Origin: Bacteroides fragilis
Lineage (GTDB): Bacteria > Bacteroidota > Bacteroidia > Bacteroidales > Bacteroidaceae
DNA: 64,000 nucleotides
Direction: 5' to 3'
Assembly (NCBI RefSeq): GCF_019583405.1
Contig: NZ_SZUU01000006.1
Span: 62,001-126,000, forward strand
A program made the translations under genes and the position numbers. This document shows positions 1 through 9,257 of the stretch, piece after piece. The notes below the pieces were generated by a model. The model searched no databases and had not been told where the DNA came from. It saw only the letters and a list, made by a program, of their open reading frames with translations. Position 1 is the stretch's first letter. Each line of letters begins with the position of its first letter.

Positions 1-1
1 C

Positions 2-397
2 AAACTTCAGTTGTATTTTGGCATCGGTGCAGGCATGGTTCTCGCAGGTTGGACATGGGGACTCGTATTTCCCGTTATCAAAACCGTATGGACCAGTTCA
101 ATGGTATTGGTCAGCAGTGGTTACTGCTTCCTGTTGATGGGACTGTTTTATTACTGGATCGACTATAAACAACACCGCTCCCACCTGACGTTGCTGAAAG
201 TATACGGTATGAACTCTATCCTCGCCTATTTGCTGGATTGTATTTTCGATTTCCGATGTATCGGACATTCGCTATTTTATGGGCTCGAACCTTATATGGG
301 AGCCTATTATCCTGTATTAATTTCTTTAGTCAGCGCATCCGTTGTATATGTCATCTTATGGCTACTCTACCAGCGTTCCATCTTCCTGAGAGTATAG
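2..397 (+). CDS. Membrane acyltransferase-like protein, C-terminal part (start outside window)
   Basis: The reading frame is already open at the left edge (codons from base 2) and stops with TAG at 395-397, so only the last ~131 residues are visible. They form about four hydrophobic helices separated by short charged loops such as YKQHRSH. The pattern (GAGMVLAGWTWGLVFPVIK, then LKVYGMNSILAYLL) resembles the C-terminal half of the DUF5009 / heparan-alpha-glucosaminide acetyltransferase-like membrane proteins common in Bacteroides, which move acyl groups to sugars across the inner membrane. The catalytic N-terminal part is not visible, so the family call is by resemblance and the substrate is unknown. 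The gene is followed by ~170 bp without a gene. Confidence 0.6.
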   Translation, partial: KLQLYFGIGAGMVLAGWTWGLVFPVIKTVWTSSMVLVSSGYCFLLMGLFYYWIDYKQHRSHLTLLKVYGMNSILAYLLDCIFDFRCIGHSLFYGLEPYMGAYYPVLISLVSASVVYVILWLLYQRSIFLRV

Positions 398-504
398 AGA
401 AACACGGGCAACGAATTCGCCGACAAGTAGATACGGCTATCATAATCTTTGTTAACGGAGAGACAGAATCAGTCCGGAAAGCTTCTTTTTAAAAGAAAAT
501 ATTT

Positions 505-512
505 TAAGTTTG
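505..512 (+). promoter_or_regulatory. Possible -7 box for the small membrane protein / hydrolase pair
   Basis: TAAGTTTG fits the Bacteroides -7 consensus TAnnTTTG and lies 55 bp before the ATG at 568. No good TTG -33 box sits at the usual 19-20 bp distance, so this is weak. Confidence 0.35.
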
Positions 513-567
513 TGAAATAGCAATAAAAAGGGAAGAATTTGAACTTAAAAATGGAAAGGAGACGCTT

Positions 568-864
568 ATGGGATCAAAGAAAACAGACTTAATGCGTATT
601 TCATATTTTGTAGCCATCGTGATACTGGTATGTCTGATAGGTAATCTCAAGGACCTTTGGCTACAATCGTGGACCGACCTGATCATCTATCTGATAGTCC
701 TGTTTGCCGCCGCCGAATGCTTGTTCAGTACGTTTGCACGTATCCGCGCAGTCGGAGAGTGGAAACAACCCCGTTGGCTGACTTCTGTCTCCTTGCTGAT
801 TTACGGAATCTTTTTCTTCGGAACCCTATTTTTTATCGGAGATTTCTTAATAAACAAGTTATGA
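568..864 (+). CDS. Small three-helix membrane protein
   Basis: 98 residues. After a charged N-terminus (MGSKKTDLMR) there are three clear hydrophobic segments, at about residues 11-25, 31-50 and 72-95, with a basic loop between the second and third. This points to an inner-membrane protein. I recognise no family and assign no function. Its stop codon overlaps the ATG of the next gene (ATGA at 861-864), so the two are translationally coupled and probably work together or at least are co-expressed. A weak Bacteroides -7 box lies 55 bp upstream. The ATG at 551 is in another frame. Confidence 0.65.
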   Translation: MGSKKTDLMRISYFVAIVILVCLIGNLKDLWLQSWTDLIIYLIVLFAAAECLFSTFARIRAVGEWKQPRWLTSVSLLIYGIFFFGTLFFIGDFLINKL

Positions 865-2195
865 TAAAAAACAATCTATTCAAAGGGATGTGCCTGTTAT
901 GGTTACTGCTGGCGGCAACCCCTGTATTGCAAGCACAGGATCGTATGCAACAGGCATCCGAACTTCTCGATCGGCTGATTGCAGGCAAAGGAGACAGTGT
1001 GCATGTACATCTGGACGATAACATCCGGAAAATGCTTTCAGTAGAGATGCTGAACGGACTGTTCAAACAATTGGAACAACAAGTAGGCAAGTATCAGTCG
1101 CACGGAGAGTGGAAAACCGAACAAATAAGCGGTATGATTATTTATTATTGCGACGTTAAATTCGAACGCTTACCACTGCGTTTTCTCACAGCGTTCAATC
1201 CGGACGGAAAGGTGAATACCATTCGCTTCGTACCTGTTCCGGTTGCGAATGCCACCCCGCCGACAGCCTCTGCACAAGATAAAATAAAAGAAACGGAGAT
1301 ACAGGTTTGTACGGGAAGCTTCAAGCTTCCCGGAACACTGACTCTTCCTAAAAACGAAAAAAATCTGCCGGCAGTCATTTTAGTGCATGGTTCAGGCCCC
1401 AACGACCGCGACGAAACGGTAGGAGCCAACAAGCCTTTCCGGGACTTGGCGTACGGACTGGCCGAGCGCGGAATAGCCGTGATCCGTTACGACAAGCGCA
1501 CCAAAGTATATGGAGAAGACAGTGCACCTGAAGGCAAGGAAATCACTTTCGATGAAGAATCAGTGGATGATGCCCTTTCAGCAGTAAAGCTTGCCCAATC
1601 AATATCGGCTATAAATCCCGAACGAATTTACATTCTCGGACATAGCCTGGGAGGAACCTTGGCTCCCCGCATCGCCCAACGTAGCGATAAAGTTCCGGCA
1701 GGGATTATTCTGCTTGCCGGTGCCGCCCGTCCGCTTGAAGATCTGTTTATAAGTCAGGTAAAGTTTCTCGCCTCTGCACTCCCATCCACTAAGGATATTG
1801 AAAAGGAAATAGCCCAACTACAGAAACAAGTGGACAACGTAAAAAGGCTGGGTACAGATACATTCGACATGACAACTCCTTTGCCTATGAATCTGTCACA
1901 GGCTTACTGGATGCTTGCCAATCAATATAAGCCTTTGGAAGTGGTCCGGAAACTGACTCTCCCCATACTTGTCCTTCAAGGCGAACGTGATTACCAGGTG
2001 ACCATGCAAGACTTCGAGTTATGGCAATCCGCCCTGGCAGAGCATCCTAATGCGATATTTAAATCTTATCCCCGACTCAACCATCTGTTTCAGGAAGGAG
2101 AAGGGAAATCATCTCCCCTTGAATACAACCGTCCCTCCCCTATTCCCGCCTATGTGATAGATGACATCGCAGCCTTCATCAACCACTCCAGGTAG
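861..2195 (+). CDS. Secreted alpha/beta hydrolase with N-terminal DUF3887-like domain
   Basis: 444 residues from the ATG at 861, which overlaps the preceding stop. A longer frame upstream lies in the coding sequence of the small membrane protein and is rejected. The N-terminus is a signal peptide ending near LQAQ. Residues ~25-120 resemble the DUF3887 domain. The rest is an alpha/beta hydrolase (serine esterase/peptidase-like) with the oxyanion region HGSGPNDRDE, nucleophile elbow GHSLGG (Ser262), Asp377 in GERD and His408 in LNHLF, a complete catalytic triad in the right order. It acts in the periplasm or outside the cell; the substrate cannot be read from the sequence. Confidence 0.85.
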   Translation: MIKNNLFKGMCLLWLLLAATPVLQAQDRMQQASELLDRLIAGKGDSVHVHLDDNIRKMLSVEMLNGLFKQLEQQVGKYQSHGEWKTEQISGMIIYYCDVKFERLPLRFLTAFNPDGKVNTIRFVPVPVANATPPTASAQDKIKETEIQVCTGSFKLPGTLTLPKNEKNLPAVILVHGSGPNDRDETVGANKPFRDLAYGLAERGIAVIRYDKRTKVYGEDSAPEGKEITFDEESVDDALSAVKLAQSISAINPERIYILGHSLGGTLAPRIAQRSDKVPAGIILLAGAARPLEDLFISQVKFLASALPSTKDIEKEIAQLQKQVDNVKRLGTDTFDMTTPLPMNLSQAYWMLANQYKPLEVVRKLTLPILVLQGERDYQVTMQDFELWQSALAEHPNAIFKSYPRLNHLFQEGEGKSSPLEYNRPSPIPAYVIDDIAAFINHSR

Positions 2196-2196
2196 G

Positions 2197-2222
2197 GGTT
2201 GTGTCAAAACTCACCACAGAGC
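2197..2222. repeat. Solitary arm of the CACCACAGAG repeat family
   Basis: Directly after the hydrolase stop, the sequence TGTCAAAACTCACCACAGAG is the reverse complement of the right arms of the palindromic repeats at 25430-25532 and 60336-60443. No second arm is present. From here to the 182-bp palindrome at 2543 I see no gene or structure; a short open frame at 2201-2395 has no coding character. Confidence 0.6.
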
Positions 2223-2542
2223 CCACCATCTACACCACCATAACGCAAGCTTGGCCTTTATTACCCCGGTATCATTGTGATTTTGATAAATATCATCTAT
2301 CATTACACCCGGACAAACAGGATAGCAGAAAAACTAAAAGCAGCAACGATTCACTCTGTATCAACAACTTAAACGAATTCACTTTCAGTATATAAAATGC
2401 TTGTTTTAACACTCTGTTAAATCAAGCGTTTCATTTGCAAAGAACAAGTCTTTTAAACACAAAACACTTATTCTTTGCCAACAAAAAGAAAACACCTGGA
2501 AAACCGCATTAACAATGTTAACGAAAGAGGAGACCACATTTA

Positions 2543-2724
2543 GAAACTGTTTTGAATTTATCGTCTGATGATTTGAGATGAGTTTTCGCGGTTATTTCGG
2601 TTGTTTTATGAGGAAGATAGCGAGCTATCTGACGATTAAAAGAATCGAAATAAACCGAAAAATCGCTCAAAGCATAGACGAAAGTCAATCAAAAAAGAGA
2701 TTTGTAGAAATTCAAAACAGTTTC
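2543..2724. repeat. MITE-like 182-bp imperfect palindrome upstream of dxs
   Basis: GAAACTGTTTTGAATTT at 2543-2559 is repeated perfectly inverted at 2708-2724 (17 of 17). Inside lies a second imperfect stem (around 2588-2607 with 2648-2666) and a central palindrome AGATAGCGAGCTATCT at 2615-2630. The whole can fold into one long hairpin. There is no open frame inside. It looks like a non-autonomous mobile repeat or a structured intergenic element. No clear target-site duplication was seen. Confidence 0.65.
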
Positions 2725-2816
2725 TTATAAGTCCATAAGGTTATCGGTTCGTCTCCCTTTCCGCTCTTACTTATTAAATTTCCAATCAAAAAGATGCTCC
2801 TTCCGCTTTCTTTTAC

Positions 2817-2836
2817 TAAATTTGCATTTAAATTTG
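2817..2836 (+). promoter_or_regulatory. Tandem -7 boxes for dxs
   Basis: TAAATTTG occurs twice, at 2817-2824 and 2829-2836, both matching TAnnTTTG, 9-21 bp before the dxs ATG at 2845. The leader would be very short or leaderless. No clear -33 TTG is found at the usual distance. Confidence 0.45.
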
Positions 2837-2844
2837 CCCGAATC

Positions 2845-4791
2845 ATGAAGAATGAACCAACATATAGCTTGCTAAACGCCATCAATTATCCCAAAGACCT
2901 GCGCCAACTGAGCGTAGATCAATTGCCGGAGGTATGCGAGGAATTAAGGCAGGACATCATTAAGGAACTATCGTGCAACCCGGGACACTTCGCTGCCAGC
3001 CTCGGTGTGGTAGAACTGACTGTAGCACTGCACTATGTGTACGACACTCCTTATGATCGTATTGTCTGGGATGTGGGACATCAGGCCTACGGACACAAGA
3101 TACTGACCGGACGGCGTGAAGCTTTCTCTACCAACCGTAAACTGGGCGGTATCCGTCCTTTTCCCTCACCGGAAGAGAGTGAATATGACACATTCACTTG
3201 CGGTCATGCCTCCAACTCCATCTCGGCAGCGTTGGGTATGGCAGTGGCAGCCGAGAGAAAAGGAGAAAAAGACCGCCATGTAGTAGCCGTTATCGGTGAC
3301 GGATCCATGAGCGGAGGACTTGCTTTCGAAGGATTGAACAATGCTTCATCGACTGCGAACAACCTGCTTATCATACTCAATGATAATGACATGGCCATCG
3401 ACCGCAGCGTAGGCGGCATGAAACAATATCTGTTCAATCTCACTACTTCGAACCGATACAATCAACTGCGTTTCAAGACATCCCGCCTGTTATTCAAAAT
3501 GGGATTGCTCAATGAAGAACGTCGGAAGGCCTTGATAAGATTGGGAAACAGCCTGAAATCTCTGGCAGCCCAACAGCAGAATATCTTCGAAGGAATGAAT
3601 ATCCGATACTTCGGTCCCATCGACGGACACGATGTAAAAAACATAGCCCGTATCCTGCATGATATCAAAGATATGCAGGGGCCAAAGATTCTACACCTCC
3701 ACACCATCAAAGGAAAAGGATTTGGTCCGGCAGAAAAACAGGCCACTATATGGCATGCCCCGGGTAAATTCGATCCGGTAACAGGAAAACGTATTGTAGC
3801 CAATACAGACGGAATGCCTCCTCTATTCCAGGATGTATTCGGGCATACGCTGGTAGAACTGGCGGAAAAGAACAAACGGATTATGGGAGTCACTCCTGCC
3901 ATGCCGAGCGGCTGTTCCATGAACATGCTGATGGATCGTATGCCGGATCGCGCCTTTGACGTAGGCATTGCCGAAGGACATGCCGTGACCTTCTCCGGAG
4001 GTATGGCAAAAGACGGATTACTGCCCTTCTGCAACATCTATTCCTCGTTTATGCAGCGGGCTTACGATAACATTATTCATGACGTAGCGATACAAAAGCT
4101 GAATGTAGTATTCTGTCTCGACCGCGCCGGACTGGTAGGTGAAGACGGACCGACACATCACGGTGTGTTCGACATGGCTTACCTGCGCCCGATCCCCAAC
4201 CTGACTATCTCGTCACCGATGGACGAACACGAGTTGCGGCGTTTGATGTATACTGCCCAATTACCCGACAAAGGACCTTTTGCCATCCGTTATCCGCGCG
4301 GACGGGGTTCGTTGGTGGACTGGGAATGTCCGTTGGAAGAGATTCCGGTGGGAAAAGGACGGAAACTAAAGGATGGAAACGATCTGGCAGTAATTACCAT
4401 CGGCCCTATCGGCAAGTTGGCTGCCCGTGCCATCGAACGTGCTGAAGCAGATGCCGGCATTTCCGTAGCGCATTATGACCTTCGTTTCCTCAAGCCGCTC
4501 GATGAAGAGCTACTGCACGAAGTCGGCAAAAAGTTCCGCCATATCGTAACGATAGAAGATGGAATCATTAAAGGAGGCATGGGATGCGCCATACTCGAAT
4601 TTATGGCCGATAACGGATATTATCCCGAAATCAGGCGCATCGGTGTACCGGATCAGTTCATTGAACACGGATCGGTGCAGCAACTCTACCACTTGTGCGG
4701 GATGGATGAAGAAGGAATTTACAAGGTAATCACTAAAAATGAATTGCGAATGGACGCTCCTGTGGAAAGCTGCATGGCTACCCATTCTTAA
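2845..4791 (+). CDS. dxs: 1-deoxy-D-xylulose-5-phosphate synthase
   Basis: 648 residues from ATG 2845. A frame open from 2794 would add 17 residues that run over the promoter and is rejected. The enzyme condenses pyruvate and glyceraldehyde 3-phosphate using thiamine diphosphate, the first step of the MEP isoprenoid pathway, in the cytoplasm. Visible features are [16 protein letters not shown] near residue 75, the thiamine diphosphate site GDGSMSGG at 151-158 with NDNDMAI following, and the transketolase pyrimidine-domain signature [15 protein letters not shown] in the second half. The C-terminal transketolase domain is complete and length is normal for the family. trkA follows after 38 bp. 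Confidence 0.95.
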   Translation: MKNEPTYSLLNAINYPKDLRQLSVDQLPEVCEELRQDIIKELSCNPGHFAASLGVVELTVALHYVYDTPYDRIVWDVGHQAYGHKILTGRREAFSTNRKLGGIRPFPSPEESEYDTFTCGHASNSISAALGMAVAAERKGEKDRHVVAVIGDGSMSGGLAFEGLNNASSTANNLLIILNDNDMAIDRSVGGMKQYLFNLTTSNRYNQLRFKTSRLLFKMGLLNEERRKALIRLGNSLKSLAAQQQNIFEGMNIRYFGPIDGHDVKNIARILHDIKDMQGPKILHLHTIKGKGFGPAEKQATIWHAPGKFDPVTGKRIVANTDGMPPLFQDVFGHTLVELAEKNKRIMGVTPAMPSGCSMNMLMDRMPDRAFDVGIAEGHAVTFSGGMAKDGLLPFCNIYSSFMQRAYDNIIHDVAIQKLNVVFCLDRAGLVGEDGPTHHGVFDMAYLRPIPNLTISSPMDEHELRRLMYTAQLPDKGPFAIRYPRGRGSLVDWECPLEEIPVGKGRKLKDGNDLAVITIGPIGKLAARAIERAEADAGISVAHYDLRFLKPLDEELLHEVGKKFRHIVTIEDGIIKGGMGCAILEFMADNGYYPEIRRIGVPDQFIEHGSVQQLYHLCGMDEEGIYKVITKNELRMDAPVESCMATHS

Positions 4792-4829
4792 TCCCCCAAT
4801 ACGCAATAGAACCGCAATTTGCAATCACA

Positions 4830-6170
4830 ATGAAGATAATTATTGCTGGTGCCGGAGCTGTAGGCACCCATTTGGCTAAATTACTCTCACGCGAGAAACA
4901 GGACATCATCCTGATGGACGATGACGAAGAGAAACTCAGTACGCTTAGTTCCAACTTCGACCTGATGACTGTTACGGCCTCTCCTTCGTCCATATCAGGA
5001 CTGAAAGAGGTAGGCATCAAAGAGGCGGACCTCTTTATCGCTGTCACTCCCGACGAAAGCCGGAATATGACCGCATGTATGCTTGCCACCAATCTGGGAG
5101 CTGAAAAGACAGTAGCCCGCATCGACAATTACGAATACCTGCTGCCAAAGAACAAAGAATTCTTCCAGAAACTGGGTGTCGACTCACTTATCTATCCGGA
5201 AATGCTGGCTGCCAAGGAGATCGTATCGTCCATGCGTATGAGCTGGGTGCGCCAATGGTGGGAATTCTGCGGAGGATCACTCATTCTGATCGGTACAAAG
5301 ATGCGCGAAAAAGCCGAAATACTGAATGTCACACTGGCCGAACTGGGTGCGCCGGATATTCCCTATCACGTAGTAGCCATCAAACGGGGTACAGAAACCA
5401 TTATCCCTCGTGGAGACGATACCATCAAACTACACGATATTGTATACTTCACCACTACCCGGAAGTACATACCTTATATCCGAAAAATTGCCGGAAAAGA
5501 AGAATATGCCGACGTACGCAATGTGATGATTATGGGTGGCAGCCGCATCGCAGTCCGTACGGCGCAATATGTACCGGATTATATGCAAGTGAAAATCGTG
5601 GATAACGACATAAACCGTTGCAATCGCCTGACAGAGTTACTCGATGACAAGATCATGATCATAAACGGAGACGGACGGGACATGGATTTATTGATTGAAG
5701 AGGGTTTAAAAAACACGGAAGCTTTCGTGGCTCTGACCGGCAACTCGGAGACTAACATCCTGGCTTGCCTCGCTGCCAAACGCATGGGAGTAAGCAAGAC
5801 AGTGGCCGAAGTCGAAAATATCGATTATATCGGAATGGCCGAAAGTCTGGATATCGGTACGGTAATCAATAAAAAAATGATCGCTGCCAGCCACATTTAC
5901 CAGATGATGCTGGATGCAGACGTGTCGAACGTGAAATGTCTGACCTTTGCCAATGCAGACGTAGCGGAATTCACCGTACCGGAAAACGCAAAAATCACCA
6001 AAAACAAAGTGAAAGACCTGGGACTACCCAAAGGAACTACCATCGGTGGTCTGATCCGCAACGGAGAAGGTATATTGGTTACGGGTGATACTCTTATCCA
6101 GGCAGGTGACCACGTCGTTGTATTCTGTCTTAGTATGATGATCAAGAAGATAGAAAAGTACTTTAATTGA
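4830..6170 (+). CDS. trkA: Trk potassium uptake regulatory subunit TrkA
   Basis: 446 residues, a peripheral cytoplasmic subunit that binds NAD(H) or nucleotides and gates the TrkH channel. There are two tandem RCK units: the first Rossmann fold starts at residue 1 (IIIAGAGAVGTHLAKLL, acidic strand end ILMDDDEEK) and the second near residue 232 (NVMIMGGSRIAVRTAQ). Each is followed by a TrkA_C domain; the last ends in GDHVVVFCL. Length fits two-unit TrkA of the E. coli type. It lies 4 bp before trkH, so the two are one operon with dxs likely ahead. Confidence 0.93.
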   Translation: MKIIIAGAGAVGTHLAKLLSREKQDIILMDDDEEKLSTLSSNFDLMTVTASPSSISGLKEVGIKEADLFIAVTPDESRNMTACMLATNLGAEKTVARIDNYEYLLPKNKEFFQKLGVDSLIYPEMLAAKEIVSSMRMSWVRQWWEFCGGSLILIGTKMREKAEILNVTLAELGAPDIPYHVVAIKRGTETIIPRGDDTIKLHDIVYFTTTRKYIPYIRKIAGKEEYADVRNVMIMGGSRIAVRTAQYVPDYMQVKIVDNDINRCNRLTELLDDKIMIINGDGRDMDLLIEEGLKNTEAFVALTGNSETNILACLAAKRMGVSKTVAEVENIDYIGMAESLDIGTVINKKMIAASHIYQMMLDADVSNVKCLTFANADVAEFTVPENAKITKNKVKDLGLPKGTTIGGLIRNGEGILVTGDTLIQAGDHVVVFCLSMMIKKIEKYFN

Positions 6171-6174
6171 TGGT

Positions 6175-7626
6175 ATGATAAACTCTAAAATGATATACCG
6201 CATTATAGGTTTTCTCTTACTGATAGAAACCGGGCTGTTACTTTGCTGCGCAGGTGTTTCGCTGATATACCGCGAGGATGACCTGAGCAGTTTCCTGTTA
6301 TCGGCAGGATTGACTACTTTAGTTGCCATCCTTCTGCTGGCCTTTGGCAAAGGAGCCGAAAAACAACTCAACCGCCGCGACGGATATGTCATTGTCAGTG
6401 TAGCATGGGTCGTGTTTTCCTTATTCGGAATGCTCCCGTTCTATCTCAGCCATTATATACCAAGTATAACCAATGCTTTTTTCGAAACGATGTCCGGATT
6501 CAGCAGTACCGGAGCCACCATTCTCAACGACATTGAGGCGCTGCCCCACGGACTTCTCTTCTGGCGAAGCATGACACAGTGGATAGGCGGATTGGGCATT
6601 GTCTTTTTTACCATTGCCGTACTGCCCATTTTCGGTGTAAGCGGTGTACAGCTTTTCGCAGCCGAAGCCAGCGGACCGACTTACGACAAAGTGCACCCCC
6701 GCATCGGCGTGACGGCCAAATGGATATGGACGATTTATGCCGGACTGACAGCCATTGAAGTGATTCTATTGTTATTCGGCGGCATGGGATTATTTGACAG
6801 TATCTGCCATTCGTTCGCCACCACAGGTACAGGAGGTTATTCCACTAAACAAGACAGTATAGCCTACTACAACTCACCTTATATAGAATATGTAATAGGC
6901 ATTTTTATGTTCCTGTCCGGAATCAACTTTACACTGCTTCTATTATTATTTACCGGCAAGCTGAAGAAGGTATTCCAGAATGCCGAACTGAAATGGTACG
7001 TCATGTCAGTGATTATCTTTACCGGATTCATCGCAGCGGTACTTTACCGTACTACTTCAATGGGCGCAGAAGAATCATTCCGTAAAGCTTTCTTCCAGGT
7101 AGCTTCGCTTCATACTTCTACCGGATTCGTGACGGCCGACTATATGCAATGGGTACCGGTACTTTGGGGCACCCTGACTGTCATCATGCTGATAGGTGCC
7201 TGTGCCGGAAGTACTACGGGAGGTATGAAATGCATCCGCATGGTAATTCTGGCCAAAGTATCACGAAATGAATTTAAACACATCGTACATCCGAATGCCG
7301 TGCTTCCGGTACGGGTGAACAAACAGGTCATTTCTCCTGCCATCCTGTCAACGGTGTTGGCATTTTCATTCATCTATGCCGTCATCATCATTCTCAGCGT
7401 ATTGTTGATGCTGGCAATGGGAGTAGGTTTTACAGAATCTATCGGTACGGTGATTTCAAGTATCGGAAATATGGGACCGGGACTGGGAAGTTGCGGTCCG
7501 GCCTATTCATGGGACGGACTTCCCGATCTGGCGAAATGGTTGTTGTCATTCCTCATGTTGCTGGGACGTCTCGAGCTGTTTACCGTACTGCTTTTATTCA
7601 GTTCAGATTTTTGGAAAAGGAATTAG
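6175..7626 (+). CDS. trkH: Trk-type potassium uptake channel subunit TrkH
   Basis: 483 residues, an integral inner-membrane K+ channel with four pore-loop repeats. Filter-like segments are visible: GFSSTGATIL near residue 108, TTGTGGYSTK near 217, HTSTGFVTADY near 314 and ISSIGNMGPGLG near 428. The family WIGGLGIVFF segment is at about 138. The gene begins 4 bp after trkA, which supplies its cytoplasmic gating ring. No gene for another subunit lies nearby. Confidence 0.93.
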   Translation: MINSKMIYRIIGFLLLIETGLLLCCAGVSLIYREDDLSSFLLSAGLTTLVAILLLAFGKGAEKQLNRRDGYVIVSVAWVVFSLFGMLPFYLSHYIPSITNAFFETMSGFSSTGATILNDIEALPHGLLFWRSMTQWIGGLGIVFFTIAVLPIFGVSGVQLFAAEASGPTYDKVHPRIGVTAKWIWTIYAGLTAIEVILLLFGGMGLFDSICHSFATTGTGGYSTKQDSIAYYNSPYIEYVIGIFMFLSGINFTLLLLLFTGKLKKVFQNAELKWYVMSVIIFTGFIAAVLYRTTSMGAEESFRKAFFQVASLHTSTGFVTADYMQWVPVLWGTLTVIMLIGACAGSTTGGMKCIRMVILAKVSRNEFKHIVHPNAVLPVRVNKQVISPAILSTVLAFSFIYAVIIILSVLLMLAMGVGFTESIGTVISSIGNMGPGLGSCGPAYSWDGLPDLAKWLLSFLMLLGRLELFTVLLLFSSDFWKRN

Positions 7627-7705
7627 AAACAAGAGGATAACCTCATTTGTTGTATAATATAGAACAATATATGATTTATTAAAAAACCTTTTTTGTCACA
7701 TGGAG

Positions 7706-7739
7706 TTTGCAAAAGAGATGAAATTAAATTCTATATTTG
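7706..7739 (+). promoter_or_regulatory. Promoter of the small secreted protein
   Basis: A -7 box TATATTTG is at 7732-7739 and TTTG at 7706-7709 with 22 bp between; the ATG at 7760 follows 20 bp later. Both elements fit the Bacteroides sigma factor, though the spacing is slightly long. Confidence 0.6.
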
Positions 7740-7759
7740 CAACCGTTTAAGGAAGAGAA

Positions 7760-8137
7760 ATGAAACAAAGCTTAAAATATTATATACTGATAGTGCTTGC
7801 CGTGCTGCTTCATTCGGTAACGATGAAGGCGGCAAATACCTCTTATATAATAGAAGATCCGGATCAGGACGAATGTTTTATTTCACAAGCCACTCCTGCA
7901 AACCGGAACATTCTGGAGCGATTCCATTTTTATTGTACCATCATGCCCTGCGAAATGGGGCATGCAGATATTTCTCATGTACCAACGGATAAAAGCTTTA
8001 TCCGTCCCGAAACGGTCTTCCATAAATACAGAATGAGAAATAATCCCTTATCAGATCATTCAATCTATTCACATACATACAATCCGTCGGATCCACTGAC
8101 CTACTATGTCTACGGATTAAGGAAAATCATTATTTAG
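7760..8137 (+). CDS. Small secreted protein of unknown function
   Basis: 125 residues. The N-terminus MKQSLKYYILIVLAVLLHS followed by VTMKAA is a clear signal peptide, so the mature ~100 residues go to the periplasm or outside. The mature part is polar, His/Pro/Tyr-rich and has three cysteines; I recognise no domain. It has its own good Bacteroides promoter and stands alone between trkH and the nuo operon. The ~150 bp after it hold no further gene. It could be a lineage-specific protein; coding is supported by signal peptide and promoter only. Confidence 0.6.
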   Translation: MKQSLKYYILIVLAVLLHSVTMKAANTSYIIEDPDQDECFISQATPANRNILERFHFYCTIMPCEMGHADISHVPTDKSFIRPETVFHKYRMRNNPLSDHSIYSHTYNPSDPLTYYVYGLRKIII

Positions 8138-8287
8138 GAAAGCTACAAGCTATGAACAGCGATGCCATTTGTGAACAGATTCACTTGTGCCCTGTAGCTA
8201 TCAACCCTTTTTCAATCAGTTGTCACTCAGAGGTGTGACGATTTATTGCATCTTTCAGATTATTCAATCTAAACATACTATTGGATT

Positions 8288-8638
8288 ATGAATTTTACAT
8301 TGTTAGTTGTCGTTCTGCTGACCGCAATTGCCTTTGTCGGTGTGGTGATAGCCCTTTCAAACGCTATCTCACCACGATCGTATAATGCGCAAAAGTTCGA
8401 AGCGTATGAATGTGGTATCCCTACACGCGGTAAATCATGGATGCAGTTCCGCGTAGGTTACTACCTGTTTGCTATCCTGTTTCTGATGTTCGATGTCGAA
8501 ACGGTATTCCTGTTTCCCTGGGCAGTGATTGCCCGCGATCTGGGACCCCAAGGATTAATTAGTATTCTCTTCTTTTTAGTTGTGTTGGTTCTGGGCCTTG
8601 CCTATGCCTGGAAGAAAGGAGCACTGGAATGGAAATAA
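8288..8638 (+). CDS. nuoA: NADH-quinone oxidoreductase-like subunit A
   Basis: 116 residues with three membrane helices, first gene of the complex I operon. The family signature [20 protein letters not shown] follows helix 1, and [14 protein letters not shown] lies in helix 2. NuoA sits at the membrane-arm heel beside NuoH and NuoK and helps shape the quinone site. The last bases overlap nuoB (8629-8638). No consensus TAnnTTTG box is visible in the 150 bp upstream, so the operon promoter is not located. Confidence 0.95.
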   Translation: MNFTLLVVVLLTAIAFVGVVIALSNAISPRSYNAQKFEAYECGIPTRGKSWMQFRVGYYLFAILFLMFDVETVFLFPWAVIARDLGPQGLISILFFLVVLVLGLAYAWKKGALEWK

Positions 8639-9219
8639 TGAAAAAGCCCAAAATAAAGTCTATCCCCTATGAAGACTTCATCGATAACGAATCGTTGGAA
8701 AAGATGGTCAAAGAACTCAATGAAGGCGGAGCCAACGTCTTCGTGGGAGTGCTTGACGATCTTATCAACTGGGGACGCAGCAACTCGCTGTGGCCGCTTA
8801 CTTTCGCAACCAGCTGTTGCGGTATCGAATTCATGGCACTGGGTGCCGCGCGTTATGACATGGCCCGCTTCGGGTTTGAAGTAGCCCGTGCCAGCCCGCG
8901 ACAGGCCGACATGATTATGGTATGCGGAACCATCACCAATAAAATGGCCCCGGTACTGAAGCGTCTGTATGATCAGATGGCAGATCCCAAATATGTGATT
9001 GCCGTAGGAGGATGTGCAGTGAGCGGCGGTCCGTTCCGCAAGTCCTATCATGTGGTAAACGGAGTAGACAAGATTCTTCCGGTCGATGTATACATTCCCG
9101 GATGTCCGCCCCGTCCCGAAGCATTCTATTACGGCATGATGCAACTGCAACGCAAAGTGAAGATAGAAAAATTCTTCGGAGGAGTAAACCGGAAAGAGAA
9201 GAAACCTGAGAAGGAATAA
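8629..9219 (+). CDS. nuoB: NADH-quinone oxidoreductase-like subunit B
   Basis: 196 residues. NuoB carries the terminal iron-sulphur cluster N2 that passes electrons to quinone. The cysteine ligands are all present: the adjacent pair in [11 protein letters not shown], then VGGCAVSGG and PGCPPRPEA. The reading frame overlaps nuoA by 10 bp. An in-frame ATG at 8638 (MKKPKIK) is an equally possible start. The Lys/Glu-rich C-terminal tail ([10 protein letters not shown]) is unremarkable. Confidence 0.95.
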   Translation: MEIMKKPKIKSIPYEDFIDNESLEKMVKELNEGGANVFVGVLDDLINWGRSNSLWPLTFATSCCGIEFMALGAARYDMARFGFEVARASPRQADMIMVCGTITNKMAPVLKRLYDQMADPKYVIAVGGCAVSGGPFRKSYHVVNGVDKILPVDVYIPGCPPRPEAFYYGMMQLQRKVKIEKFFGGVNRKEKKPEKE

Positions 9220-9257
9220 ACCCAGATGCATCACAGATTCGCATTAATCATTAAAAT

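Noticed and set aside
2201..2395. Open frame of 64 codons after the hydrolase
   Set aside because: Begins inside a repeat arm, has no start context and no resemblance to a protein.
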